Below are positions 1 to 6,609 of a stretch of DNA of 15,317 bases, piece by piece; the first letter of the stretch is position 1; every line of letters begins with the position of its first letter. Where the stretch lies: positions 1-15,317 of the forward strand of contig NZ_JBQEKA010000077.1 of the NCBI RefSeq assembly GCF_052103615.1. Reading direction: 5' to 3'. The stretch is from Kerstersia sp052103615. Lineage in GTDB: Bacteria; Pseudomonadota; Gammaproteobacteria; Burkholderiales; Burkholderiaceae_B. The notes below the pieces were generated by a model. That model had not been told where the DNA came from and did not search any database. It was given only the letters and a program-made list of their open reading frames with translations. A program made the position numbers and the translations under genes.

Positions 1-60
1 CCGGACGCTTTCGGCTTGATCCTGGCGGCTTTCTGAAACCGATCTTTCGAGAACACATAC

Positions 61-465
61 ATGCTGAAATCCGATGACTTGGGAAAACTGATCCTGCGCC
101 TGGCGGTCGGAATCCTGGTGCTGCTGCATGGCTTACTCAAACTGGTAAACGGTGTTGGCGGGCCTGAAGCCATGCTGGTCGCCAAGGGTCTGCCCGGCTG
201 GCTGGCCTATGGCACCTATCTGGGCGAAGTTCTTGGCCCCTTCCTGATCGTCATGGGCACTTACACGCGGGTCGGCGCCTTGCTGGTTGCCGTCAATATG
301 CTATTCGCGTTCTTCCTGGCCCACAGCGGCGAATTGACGCACCTGACACGCAGCGGCGGCTGGGCGCCGGAATTGCCCGGTATGTTCCTGTTTGGCGCGC
401 TGGCGATTTTCTTCCTGGGCGCCGGACGCTTCAGTTTGTCCGGGGCTGGCGGCCGTTATAACTAA
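61..465 (+). CDS. DoxX family inner-membrane protein
   Basis: This 134-residue protein is almost entirely hydrophobic, with four likely transmembrane helices at about residues 8-28, 47-67, 70-88 and 104-122. That is the size and layout of the DoxX/DoxD-like family. The N-terminal 'LILRLAVGILVLLHGLLKL' pattern, the 'YLGEVLGPFLIVMG' segment and the 'FLGAGRFSL' ending are typical of DoxX. Members are linked to thiol/oxidative stress or to quinone-linked oxidoreductases, but the biochemical role of most is unknown, so I give no specific function. The ATG at 61 has only a weak purine-rich stretch (CGAGA) ahead of it. The gene stands alone and converges on the arsC unit. The family call is secure; the role is not. 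Confidence 0.85.
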   Translation: MLKSDDLGKLILRLAVGILVLLHGLLKLVNGVGGPEAMLVAKGLPGWLAYGTYLGEVLGPFLIVMGTYTRVGALLVAVNMLFAFFLAHSGELTHLTRSGGWAPELPGMFLFGALAIFFLGAGRFSLSGAGGRYN

Positions 466-473
466 CGCGGCAC

Positions 474-509
474 CTGTCGCAGGCATGCTGGCTAAGACGC
501 CTGCGACAG
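474..509. terminator. Perfect 11-bp stem-loop between convergent genes
   Basis: CTGTCGCAGGC (474-484) is followed after 14 nt by its exact reverse complement GCCTGCGACAG (499-509). It begins 9 nt after the DoxX stop and lies in the gap between the convergent DoxX and arsC genes, where a bidirectional 3'-end hairpin is expected. Neither strand has a T-tract, so it is not a canonical intrinsic terminator; it may instead protect 3' ends. Confidence 0.5.
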
Positions 510-581
510 TCACTATGCCTGCCATGGATGGATGTACCCGCACATCGGGCCGCCCGGGCCGCTTATGCCCCAGGCAGGCTT

Positions 582-938
582 TTAGCCCGGCAGGATTTCT
601 TCGACAATCTCGGCTGGCCGGCACAGGCGCGTGCCCTTCCCGGTCACGACAATCGGACGATTGATCAGAATGGGATGCGCGGCCATGGCATCGAGCAGCG
701 CGGCATCCGTCACACTGGGATCGTCCAGTTTCAGCTCCGTGAACAGCGCTTCTTTGCTGCGAATCGCGGCACGCACGCTCAGGCCGCTTGCCTGGATCAA
801 GGCTTCCAGCTGCGTGCGTGTCGGGGGATGCTTGAGGTATTCAATGACTTCCACGTTCAGCCCGGCATCCTGCAGACGCTGCAAGACCGTCCGGGACGTG
901 CCGCAGCGCGGGTTATGGTAAATCGTCGCTTTTGCCAT
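582..938 (-). CDS. arsC: ArsC-type arsenate reductase (glutaredoxin-coupled family), short form
   Basis: The 118-residue thioredoxin-fold protein is predicted to reduce arsenate to arsenite using glutathione/glutaredoxin. Cys12 in the 'HNPRCGTSR' motif is the expected nucleophile. Arg60, Arg94 (in 'ILINRPIVVT') and Arg107 (in 'TRLCRP') fall at the same numbers as the catalytic arginines remembered for E. coli ArsC. This distinguishes it from YfgD-type relatives, which have CSKSR and ERPIVV motifs. It ends right after 'EEILPG', so it lacks the roughly 23-residue C-terminal tail of the 141-residue plasmid enzyme. It lies 5 nt downstream of the TPR gene, and an AGGAG ribosome site sits inside the end of that gene, so the two are probably translated from one message. 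No arsR, arsB or acr3 is nearby, so a dedicated arsenic-resistance role is uncertain. Confidence 0.85.
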   Translation of the reverse strand: MAKATIYHNPRCGTSRTVLQRLQDAGLNVEVIEYLKHPPTRTQLEALIQASGLSVRAAIRSKEALFTELKLDDPSVTDAALLDAMAAHPILINRPIVVTGKGTRLCRPAEIVEEILPG

Positions 939-943
939 GATAT

Positions 944-1270
944 TTATGCTCCTGCTTTATCCAGGCGTTTGAGGAACACCTGCATTTCCTTGACCAATTG
1001 CTTGTCGCCGCGGTTTTCGGCTCGCACTATCCCCTCTTCCCAGGCTATGCGGGCGCCGCCACGGTCATCCAGGGCCAGGCGGGCACGGCCCAGCCATTTC
1101 CACGCCGCACCGTAATCCGGGTCATGCGTCAGGGCGGCTTCCAGTTCTGTGGCCGCTTCCTGGTAGCGCTCTTGCTCGGCATAGGCCTTGCCTAAGCTGA
1201 AACGCAACAAAAGGTTGTCCTGCCCGCCTTGGCGCATGGCCTCCAGCCGGCTGAGTAAATCATTCTGCAT
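944..1270 (-). CDS. Small tetratricopeptide-repeat protein
   Basis: A 108-residue cytoplasmic protein with no signal peptide or membrane segment. Residues about 20-53 ('LLLRFSLGKAYAEQERYQEA', then 'ALTHDPDYG') form a clear TPR. A second, more degenerate helix pair follows at about 54-88 ('AAWKWLGRARLALDDRGGA'). TPR proteins bind partner proteins, and the partner here is unknown. The ATG at 1270 is fixed by a strong GGAGG site 6 nt upstream. It is the first gene of a two-gene leftward unit with arsC, separated by 5 nt. I recognise the fold but no named family. Confidence 0.8.
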   Translation of the reverse strand: MQNDLLSRLEAMRQGGQDNLLLRFSLGKAYAEQERYQEAATELEAALTHDPDYGAAWKWLGRARLALDDRGGARIAWEEGIVRAENRGDKQLVKEMQVFLKRLDKAGA

Positions 1271-1333
1271 TGCTTTCCTCCCATTGCCAGGCGTTCACAT
1301 TTGCTGAAAATTCCGCGATTTGAACGCATGGAC

Positions 1334-1369
1334 TTGAATGCCTGTCTATACGATACTGTTATGCAGTAT
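1334..1369 (+). promoter_or_regulatory. Candidate yfcG promoter with overlapping palindrome
   Basis: A plausible sigma-70 pair is TTGAAT (1334-1339), 17 nt, TGTTAT (1357-1362), each matching the consensus at 4 of 6 positions. A perfect inverted repeat, ATACTG-N5-CAGTAT (1353-1369), covers the -10 hexamer and the likely start of transcription. Such placement is typical of a repressor operator. The spacing does not fit LexA boxes. The site lies in the divergent gap between the TPR gene and yfcG. Confidence 0.35.
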
Positions 1370-1427
1370 TGCTCTGGACGCAAGCCGCTAGGCGGCGATT
1401 GGCATCACCGACTTTTCTGGAATAACG

Positions 1428-2066
1428 ATGATAGACCTGTTTTACTGGCCGACGCCCAATGGCCAAAAAATCGCTATTTACCTGGAAGAAACAGGCTTGG
1501 AATACCGCCTGCAACCGATCAATATTTCAAAAAACGAGCAGTTCCAGCCGCATTTCCTGGCGGTCTCGCCCAACAATCGCATCCCTGCCATTATCGACCA
1601 CGATCCGGCGGATGGGAAAGCGGCGATCCCGGTGTTTGAATCCGGCGCGATTCTGGTTTACCTCGCCGAGAAAACCGGCAAGTTCCTTTCTGCCGATCTG
1701 CGTGAGCGCATGGATACGCTGCAATGGCTGTTCTGGCAGATGGGCGGCCTGGGCCCCATGGCAGGCCAGAACCACCACTTTTCCGTATTTGCTCCGGAGA
1801 AAGTGCCTTATGCCATAGAACGCTATGTGAAGGAAACCACGCGCTTGTATGGTGTCCTGGAAAAACGTCTGGCAGATCGCCCCTTCGTGGCGGGTGAGTA
1901 TTCCATTGCGGATATGGCGATTTACCCCTGGGTCGTGCCCTATGAGCGGCAACAGCAGAATATCGACGATTTCCCGCGCATCAAGGACTGGATGGCGCGT
2001 ATTGCGGCCCGCCCTGCGGTCAGGCGCGCTTATGAATTGGGTGAAAAAGTTCGTAATGCGGCCTGA
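1428..2066 (+). CDS. yfcG: Glutathione S-transferase, YfcG-like (Nu class) disulfide reductase
   Basis: The 212-residue soluble enzyme has an N-terminal thioredoxin-like domain (about 1-85) and an all-helical C-terminal domain (about 92-205). It closely resembles E. coli YfcG. Thr9 and Asn11 in 'PTPNG' replace the usual Tyr/Ser/Cys. 'SPNNRIPAI' supplies the cis-proline loop, 'VFESGAIL' the glutathione gamma-glutamyl site, and 'QWLFWQMGGLGPMAGQNHHF' is the signature segment of this subgroup. Family members bind glutathione or glutathione disulfide and reduce disulfides rather than conjugating classic substrates. The start at 1428 has a weak GGA about 7 nt upstream; the next in-frame codons are deeper inside the fold. 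It is transcribed alone, with a candidate promoter and palindrome upstream. Confidence 0.92.
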   Translation: MIDLFYWPTPNGQKIAIYLEETGLEYRLQPINISKNEQFQPHFLAVSPNNRIPAIIDHDPADGKAAIPVFESGAILVYLAEKTGKFLSADLRERMDTLQWLFWQMGGLGPMAGQNHHFSVFAPEKVPYAIERYVKETTRLYGVLEKRLADRPFVAGEYSIADMAIYPWVVPYERQQQNIDDFPRIKDWMARIAARPAVRRAYELGEKVRNAA

Positions 2067-2211
2067 CGCGGGGGCACTTGATCCTTAACGCTTTACCCTT
2101 GGCCCCGCCGTTCGGAACGCACTGACGGCGCCGCCATGGGATAGCAGATGCCCCGCGGCCTGTTGCCCGGACTACCGCACCAACACAGTTTTTACTAGAA
2201 GGTATGCAACG

Positions 2212-3042
2212 ATGAAACATAATTTCCCAGTACCGAATCGCTCCCTCCGAGGCCACACGCTGCTGGCGGTATCTGCGCTGACGTCTGCCCTGTTGCTGGC
2301 CGCTTGCGGCACCAAGCTTCCTGCCGATATCGGCGTAACGCCGGTTAAAAACAGTGACGCGCTGCCTTACAGCATAGAAAGCTGGAAGGAAATTCAGGAT
2401 AGCTGCGAACTGACTGCCAAGCGCGCGGAACAGCTGTGCGGCAATCTGACCGTGGATGTGGCGCGCTATCCGACACAACCGGCCTTGAATCAAAACATTG
2501 AAAGCCAGTTGCTCCATATGCTGGATGGCGGCCAATCCCCCTTCCCCTCGATCAAGGCGCTGCGCACGGCGTTCATGCAAAACGCTACCCCGCGCGATGT
2601 CGTGACCTTGCAAGCCAAGCCCTATCGCGAAACGCCGTCCTTGCTGGTGATCGAGCTGGAAACGGAAGAATATTCCGGCGGGGCAAACGGGATGTACCAG
2701 ACCGAGTATCTGAACTGGTCGATTCCCCAGCAACGGGCATTGACACTGGATGATGTGCTGGAACCCGGCGCCAAGCCGCGCTTCGAAATTTTGCTGCGCA
2801 CGGCCTTTGATAACTGGATGGCTGCCAAGAATCTGAGCCAGACGGAATACGCGGAATACGTGCAAACCTGGCCCTATCAGCCCAGCAGCATCTTTGCGCT
2901 GGAGACGGAAGGGGTGCGTATTCTGTATCCCTTGTATTCGATCGCGCCGCGCTCGGATGGCATGCCGGTATTCAGCCTGCCCTATTCCTCTCTGGATGGC
3001 ATCCTGAAACCGGAATATCTGCCCGCCACCGCAGCCAAGTAA
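2212..3042 (+). CDS. Lipoprotein with DUF3298/RsiV-like C-terminal domain
   Basis: This 276-residue protein has a lipoprotein signal: charged N-terminus, hydrophobic stretch at about 17-31 and lipobox 'LLLAAC' with Cys32 as the lipidation site. Two further cysteines in 'DSCELTAKRAEQLC' (about residues 64-77) could form a disulfide. The segment 'EEYSGGANGM' (around 160-168) and the C-terminal 'EGVRILYPLYSIAP' and 'FSLPYSSLDGIL' strands match the DUF3298 / RsiV C-terminal-like fold seen in bacterial envelope proteins and in the sigma-V anti-sigma factor. There is no sigma-factor-binding N-terminus and no sigma gene nearby, so an anti-sigma role is not supported. A GAAGG motif lies about 11 nt before the ATG. 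The gene is followed by a strong terminator. Function unknown. Confidence 0.8.
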   Translation: MKHNFPVPNRSLRGHTLLAVSALTSALLLAACGTKLPADIGVTPVKNSDALPYSIESWKEIQDSCELTAKRAEQLCGNLTVDVARYPTQPALNQNIESQLLHMLDGGQSPFPSIKALRTAFMQNATPRDVVTLQAKPYRETPSLLVIELETEEYSGGANGMYQTEYLNWSIPQQRALTLDDVLEPGAKPRFEILLRTAFDNWMAAKNLSQTEYAEYVQTWPYQPSSIFALETEGVRILYPLYSIAPRSDGMPVFSLPYSSLDGILKPEYLPATAAK

Positions 3043-3125
3043 TACAGGAGCCGGCGGCTGGCGCGCATCCGCCCTGCAACAGAGCAAGCACTGCCTATCC
3101 GCCGCCAGACGGGATGGGCAGTTCA

Positions 3126-3164
3126 CGGCCTGGAATGGCAAACACCATTCCAGGCCGTTTTTTT
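3126..3164 (+). terminator. Rho-independent terminator after the lipoprotein gene
   Basis: CGGCCTGGAATGG (3126-3138) pairs perfectly with CCATTCCAGGCCG (3145-3157) around a 6-nt loop and is followed at once by seven T residues (3158-3164). This is the clearest intrinsic terminator in the window. It ends transcription about 80-120 nt past the lipoprotein stop and separates it from the alpha/beta hydrolase gene. Confidence 0.93.
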
Positions 3165-3237
3165 GTCATGCGGCGAATGAGCCCACGGGCGGCGCGGCCT
3201 CCCCCTGGCGCGTTCAGGGCGGTTAAACTCGCCGCTT

Positions 3238-3250
3238 CCGCTACTAGCGG
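3238..3250. promoter_or_regulatory. Short palindrome just upstream of the hydrolase start
   Basis: CCGCTA-C-TAGCGG is a perfect 13-bp palindrome with a 1-nt centre. It lies 18-30 nt before the ATG at 3268, where no good Shine-Dalgarno sequence is visible. It could be an operator, or chance in GC-rich DNA. Confidence 0.25.
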
Positions 3251-3267
3251 CCTTGGTCTCATTATTC

Positions 3268-4071
3268 ATGTCTGCTGATTTCACTTCTTTCAATCTGCCA
3301 GAAACCCTGTCCTGGTTTGGTTTGCGCGCCGGGCAAGGCGCGCCCCTGCTATTTATCCATGGCTCACTGTGTGACGCTCGTTATTGGCGCGCACAAGTCA
3401 TTGAATTCGCTCAGCAAGGATGGGATGCGATTGCCCCCAGTCTGCGCGCTTATCACCCTGGCAAGTCCTATCCGGCGCTTTCCTGGGCCAGGGATGTGGA
3501 GGAGCTGACCCAATTGGTCCAGGCTCTGCCTGGCAGCGTGGATGTGGTGGCGCATTCCCGTGGCGGCCTATTGGCCTGCCATCTGGCCCAGCGCGTCCCG
3601 GAAAAACTGGGCAAGCTGGTGCTGGTCGAGCCTGCCGGCCGTATGGAAGGCGAGGATAGCGAGGCTTTGCGCCTGGATAAGGCCTTCCGGGATCGTCTGG
3701 CAGCGCAATTGGACGCCGGAATTACCGAAGCCGCCGTGGCCGAGTTTGTCGATAGCGTGAGCCGGGACGGCAGCTGGCGCTATAGCCCGGCCAGTTTCCG
3801 CAAGATGGCGCTGGATAATGCGCATACTTTGCCCAGCCAGCTGAATACGGATCTCTTGCCGCATTATCAGCCGCAAATGCTGGCCGCGCTGAAGCTCCCG
3901 GTACTGCTGATGCAGGGGCAGCGCAGCCCGGAACGCTTTCATCAAACCATTGCCGCCCTGGCCAGCCATCTGCCCAACGCCCAGCTGGTGCAGGTCGATG
4001 GCGCGTCTCATGCGGTCAATCTGGCGCATCCGCGCCGTTTCAATGACATTGTGAGCCGATTTTTGGCTTGA
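3268..4071 (+). CDS. Alpha/beta-fold hydrolase
   Basis: A 267-residue soluble alpha/beta hydrolase. 'LLFIHGSLCDARYW' at about 27-40 carries the oxyanion-hole His-Gly (H31-G32). 'VVAHSRGG' holds the nucleophile Ser97 in a G/A-x-S-x-G elbow. 'DGASHAVNLAHP' supplies the catalytic His248. The usual acid after strand 7 would fall in 'LLMQGQRSPE' (about 213-222), where no Asp is present; Glu222, or Glu122 after strand 6, could serve. Substrate cannot be predicted. The reading frame is open from a TTG at 3253, but neither start has a clear ribosome site; I prefer the ATG at 3268 because it begins a normal-length protein. It is monocistronic and converges on gdhA. Confidence 0.85.
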   Translation: MSADFTSFNLPETLSWFGLRAGQGAPLLFIHGSLCDARYWRAQVIEFAQQGWDAIAPSLRAYHPGKSYPALSWARDVEELTQLVQALPGSVDVVAHSRGGLLACHLAQRVPEKLGKLVLVEPAGRMEGEDSEALRLDKAFRDRLAAQLDAGITEAAVAEFVDSVSRDGSWRYSPASFRKMALDNAHTLPSQLNTDLLPHYQPQMLAALKLPVLLMQGQRSPERFHQTIAALASHLPNAQLVQVDGASHAVNLAHPRRFNDIVSRFLA

Positions 4072-4084
4072 CCGCCAGCGGTGA

Positions 4085-4137
4085 CGGCTTCAGCTTGTGG
4101 GCCGAAGCCGCCGCCAGACGCACGCGGCAGCGCGTGC
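4085..4137. terminator. Two hairpins between convergent hydrolase and gdhA genes
   Basis: CGGCTTC (4085-4091) pairs with GAAGCCG (4104-4110), and GCACGCG (4120-4126) pairs with CGCGTGC (4131-4137) around a GCAG loop. Both lie in the 82-nt gap between the two convergent stop codons. Neither has a T-tract, so they are at most weak or factor-assisted terminators, or 3'-end protectors. Confidence 0.4.
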
Positions 4138-4153
4138 GCCCGAGTGCAGACGC

Positions 4154-5446
4154 TCAGGGATACAAGCCGCGCAGCTGGCGCGCTTCGAGGATGCGTGAGC
4201 AGGCCACAATAAAGGCCGCCGTGCGCAATGACACGCCATGCTGCTGCGCCACGCTGGAAATCGACGCATAGGCCGCGCGCATGATGCGCTCCAATCGCTG
4301 GTTGATCTCCTCTTCCGTCCAGAAGAAGCTGGAAAAGTCCTGCACCCATTCAAAGTAGCTGACGGCGACCCCACCGGCATTGGCCAGCACATCGGGGACA
4401 ACCTGAATCCCTTTGTCGCGCAGAATATCGTCGGCTTGCGGGGTGGTCGGGCCGTTGGCGCCTTCCACGACGATGCGCGCCCGCACACCTGGCGCATTGT
4501 CTTCGGTCAGCTGGCCTTCCAGCGCCGCAGGAATGAGGAATTCTGCTTCCAGCGTCCAGAAGTCCTCATCGGCCAGGTCTTCACCGCCGGGATAACCCGC
4601 CACGCCGCCATGGGTCTGCACGTGCTGCCTCAGTGCGGCAACATCCAAGCCTTTGTCATTGCGCACGCTGCCGGTATGGTCCTGCACGGCAATAACCTTG
4701 GCGCCGGCTTCCTGAAACAGCTTGGCGGCAATGCCGCCGACGTTGCCAAAACCTTGCACCAGCACCCGCGCGCCTTCCAGCGGCACACCCAGGTCTCGCG
4801 CCGCTTCGCAGGCCACCACAAAGACGCCGCGCCCGGTAGCCTCGTTACGGCCCAGGCTGCCGCCCAGTGTGATGGGCTTGCCTGTCACGACCCCGGTGGC
4901 CGTGGCCCCCTCATTCATGGAGTAGGTATCCATCATCCAGGCCATGACCTGGGCATTGGTATTGACGTCAGGCGCCGGAATATCCTTGTTGGGCCCGATG
5001 ATGATGCCGATTTCACTGGTATAGCGGCGCGTCAGGCGCTCCAGTTCCCCCATGCTGAGCTGGCGCGGATCGACCCGGATGCCGCCTTTGGCGCCGCCGT
5101 AGGGCAGATTGATGGCGGCATTTTTCACCGACATCCAGGCGGACAGCGCCATGACCTCGGACAGCGTGACGTCCTGGTGATAGCGGACGCCGCCCTTGCC
5201 TGGGCCGCGCGACGTGTTGTGCTGAACACGGTAGCCTTCGAAGTGCGCGATTTTGCCGTTGTCCAGCTCAATGGGAACATCGACCACCAGAATGCGCTTG
5301 GGGCGCTTGAGCGTTTCCAGCCACCGCGCCAGGTCGCCCAGGTAGGGTGCAACACGGTCGATTTGTTGCAGGTAAATGCCCCAGGGGCCAAGGTGGCTGG
5401 GGTCAAGATAGGACGGCAGGTTATGCGTGGGGTGCTGCGCAATCAT
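4154..5446 (-). CDS. gdhA: Glutamate dehydrogenase
   Basis: The 430-residue enzyme interconverts glutamate with 2-oxoglutarate and ammonia, linking carbon and nitrogen metabolism in the cytoplasm. The substrate domain shows 'GPGKGGVRYH' (Lys84), 'SVKNA' (Lys108) and the signature 'LPYGGAKGGI' with catalytic Lys120, then 'DIPAPDVNT' (about 155-163). The dinucleotide fold has 'GFGNVGG' at 232-238 and an acidic residue, Asp256, at the end of the next strand. GFGNVG and the 430-residue length fit the smaller GDH group with NAD or mixed cofactor use rather than the roughly 447-residue NADP enzyme of E. coli; cofactor preference is inference. A GGAG site lies 9 nt before the ATG. The gene is monocistronic. 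A long palindrome about 50-75 nt upstream suggests regulation. Confidence 0.96.
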   Translation of the reverse strand: MIAQHPTHNLPSYLDPSHLGPWGIYLQQIDRVAPYLGDLARWLETLKRPKRILVVDVPIELDNGKIAHFEGYRVQHNTSRGPGKGGVRYHQDVTLSEVMALSAWMSVKNAAINLPYGGAKGGIRVDPRQLSMGELERLTRRYTSEIGIIIGPNKDIPAPDVNTNAQVMAWMMDTYSMNEGATATGVVTGKPITLGGSLGRNEATGRGVFVVACEAARDLGVPLEGARVLVQGFGNVGGIAAKLFQEAGAKVIAVQDHTGSVRNDKGLDVAALRQHVQTHGGVAGYPGGEDLADEDFWTLEAEFLIPAALEGQLTEDNAPGVRARIVVEGANGPTTPQADDILRDKGIQVVPDVLANAGGVAVSYFEWVQDFSSFFWTEEEINQRLERIMRAAYASISSVAQQHGVSLRTAAFIVACSRILEARQLRGLYP

Positions 5447-5493
5447 TCCGGTTGTCTCCGTTGTGTCCGGTGCTTTATCAAGTTGCGCCCTAA

Positions 5494-5522
5494 ATTTTAT
5501 GCGAGATTGCCTCGCAGAAAAT
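5494..5522. promoter_or_regulatory. 29-bp near-perfect palindrome upstream of gdhA
   Basis: ATTTTATGCGAG (5494-5505), 5 nt, CTCGCAGAAAAT (5511-5522): the two 12-nt arms match at 11 positions, with A5499/G5517 the only mismatch. Read on the gdhA strand, the 17-nt core TGCGAG-N5-CTCGCA directly abuts TAAAAT, a good -10 hexamer, and so fills the place of a promoter spacer. The -35 position is poor, which would fit control by a bound regulator. The binding protein is unknown. Between this site and the ankyrin stop (5523-5714) I see nothing further. Confidence 0.5.
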
Positions 5523-5714
5523 GATTGTCCCTATTTTTCTGGCGTCATGCCGCAACACTGGCGCCTGCCAGCGACATCCTGGGCCAGCGGCTGGCCAATG
5601 TCAGCGTCATGCGGCCAATACCGACAGGCCCAGCCCTGGTTTTGCGACGCTGGCTGCGTCAGAGTGGCAACAGCGCGATATCGAAGCGGCACCGAAGAGG
5701 CACGCCAAGAGGTA

Positions 5715-6485
5715 TTACCTGGGTGCAGGCTGGCGCGCCATCCATTCACGCAATTCGGCCGCCAGGCGGGTATGCCCCTTGGCTTGCGCGAAATCCATGG
5801 CCGTCCTGCCATCCGCGGTTTGCTGGCTCAAATGCGCGCCAGCTTGCAACAGACGCTCTACGGAGGGTTTGCTGTTCGCCTGCGCCGCCATCATCAGCGG
5901 GCTGGTGCCATCCGGGGCTGGGGCATTGACCATGGCCCCGGCATTCAGCAGCAGATTGACCGTTTCTGGATGACCGCCGGCTGCCGCATAATGCAAGGCG
6001 CTCCAGCCCAGCTTGTTGACTTCCGCGCCACGCCGCAGCAACTGCCCCACCCTATCTGTCTGCCCCATCAAGGCGGCATACATCAGCACATTTTCATCCC
6101 AGCGATTGCGGGCTTCCAGATTCAGCGCAGGCGCTGCCGCAAGCACATCAAACGCATTCCATGCATTTTTGCGCACCGCATACATGATGGCAGGCATGCC
6201 TTCGGCATCCTTCAGGTTGGGGTCGGCACCCGCGCGCAAATCGCTGGCAATTGCTGCCGCCCTGTCGTTATCCAGGTTTACCCACCAGTCTCTCGGCGCT
6301 GGCGCGCGCCTATCTTTGCTGGCCCATGCCGCCGTGCTGCAGCACAGGCTGAGCGCCAGCAACAGGCATGCGCGGCGTTTGCCAGAAGGCGCGCGCTGCG
6401 GGGCAAGACTTGCTGAACCTGGACGCAGCCCGGAGATTGCCGATGAGCGTGAGCAGGACACGGATGAAGGATGGAAATCAGGCAT
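5715..6485 (-). CDS. Exported ankyrin-repeat protein
   Basis: The 256-residue product has a signal-peptide-like segment at about 37-55 ('KRRACLLLALSLCCSTAAWA', cleavage likely after Ala55). Four to five ankyrin repeats follow at about 66-245, for example 'NVLMYAALMGQTDRVGQLLRRGAEVN', 'SALHYAAAGGHPETVNLLLNAGA' and 'SPLMMAAQANSKPSVERLLQAGA'. Ankyrin repeats bind proteins, and periplasmic location is inferred. The ATG at 6485 has a GGAG site 9 nt upstream, but it leaves an unusually long, Ser/Pro-rich 36-residue N-region before the hydrophobic core. A GTG at 6461 would shorten it by 8 residues, and a TTG at 6503 would lengthen it by 6. It lies downstream of tatD across an AT-rich gap and probably has its own promoter. 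Partner unknown. Confidence 0.85.
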   Translation of the reverse strand: MPDFHPSSVSCSRSSAISGLRPGSASLAPQRAPSGKRRACLLLALSLCCSTAAWASKDRRAPAPRDWWVNLDNDRAAAIASDLRAGADPNLKDAEGMPAIMYAVRKNAWNAFDVLAAAPALNLEARNRWDENVLMYAALMGQTDRVGQLLRRGAEVNKLGWSALHYAAAGGHPETVNLLLNAGAMVNAPAPDGTSPLMMAAQANSKPSVERLLQAGAHLSQQTADGRTAMDFAQAKGHTRLAAELREWMARQPAPR

Positions 6486-6548
6486 GGCAGCAGGCTCCAG
6501 CAACTTAAGGTTTTACTTCAACCAAACCACTTTAAAGACTTTACTTTA

Positions 6549-6577
6549 AATAAAACGCTTTATGTATATTATGTAAA
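6549..6577 (-). promoter_or_regulatory. Candidate promoter of the ankyrin gene in an AT-rich gap
   Basis: On the minus strand TTTACA (6577-6572, 5 of 6 matches to the -35 consensus) is followed after 17 nt by TTTATT (6554-6549, 4 of 6). This places a start near 6542 and a leader of about 55 nt. The gap 6486-6646 is strikingly AT-rich against its surroundings and carries repeated ACTTTA and TATGTA words. Confidence 0.4.
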
Positions 6578-6591
6578 TATATGATTTTATT

Positions 6592-6609
6592 GGTATTTTT
6601 TAGAATACC
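6592..6609 (-). terminator. Weak stem-loop after tatD
   Basis: GGTATT (6592-6597) and AATACC (6604-6609) form a 6-bp stem with a 6-nt loop, 38-55 nt beyond the tatD stop. No T-tract follows on the tatD strand, so termination here is uncertain, and some message may read on into the ankyrin gene. Confidence 0.25.

Noticed and set aside
1..60. Possible 3' end of an upstream gene (open frame ending in TGA at 34-36)
   Set aside because: Only about 11 residues (PDAFGLILAAF) are visible and another frame is also open through this stretch; too short to support.
1353..1369. LexA/SOS box upstream of yfcG
   Set aside because: The CTG and CAG half-sites are 5 nt apart, whereas LexA boxes of the E. coli type need about 10 nt between them.
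2020..3141. 373-codon minus-strand frame antisense to the lipoprotein gene
   Set aside because: His/Arg/Gln-rich shadow translation with no recognisable motif; the plus-strand lipoprotein has a lipobox and a terminator.
4238..5524. 428-codon plus-strand frame antisense to gdhA
   Set aside because: It mirrors gdhA on the opposite strand and shows no domain; gdhA is unmistakable.
5427..6416. 329-codon open frame on the plus strand across the gdhA upstream region and ankyrin gene
   Set aside because: Composition is Cys/Arg/His/Gln-rich and it lies antisense to a well-supported ankyrin gene; a shadow frame of GC-rich DNA.
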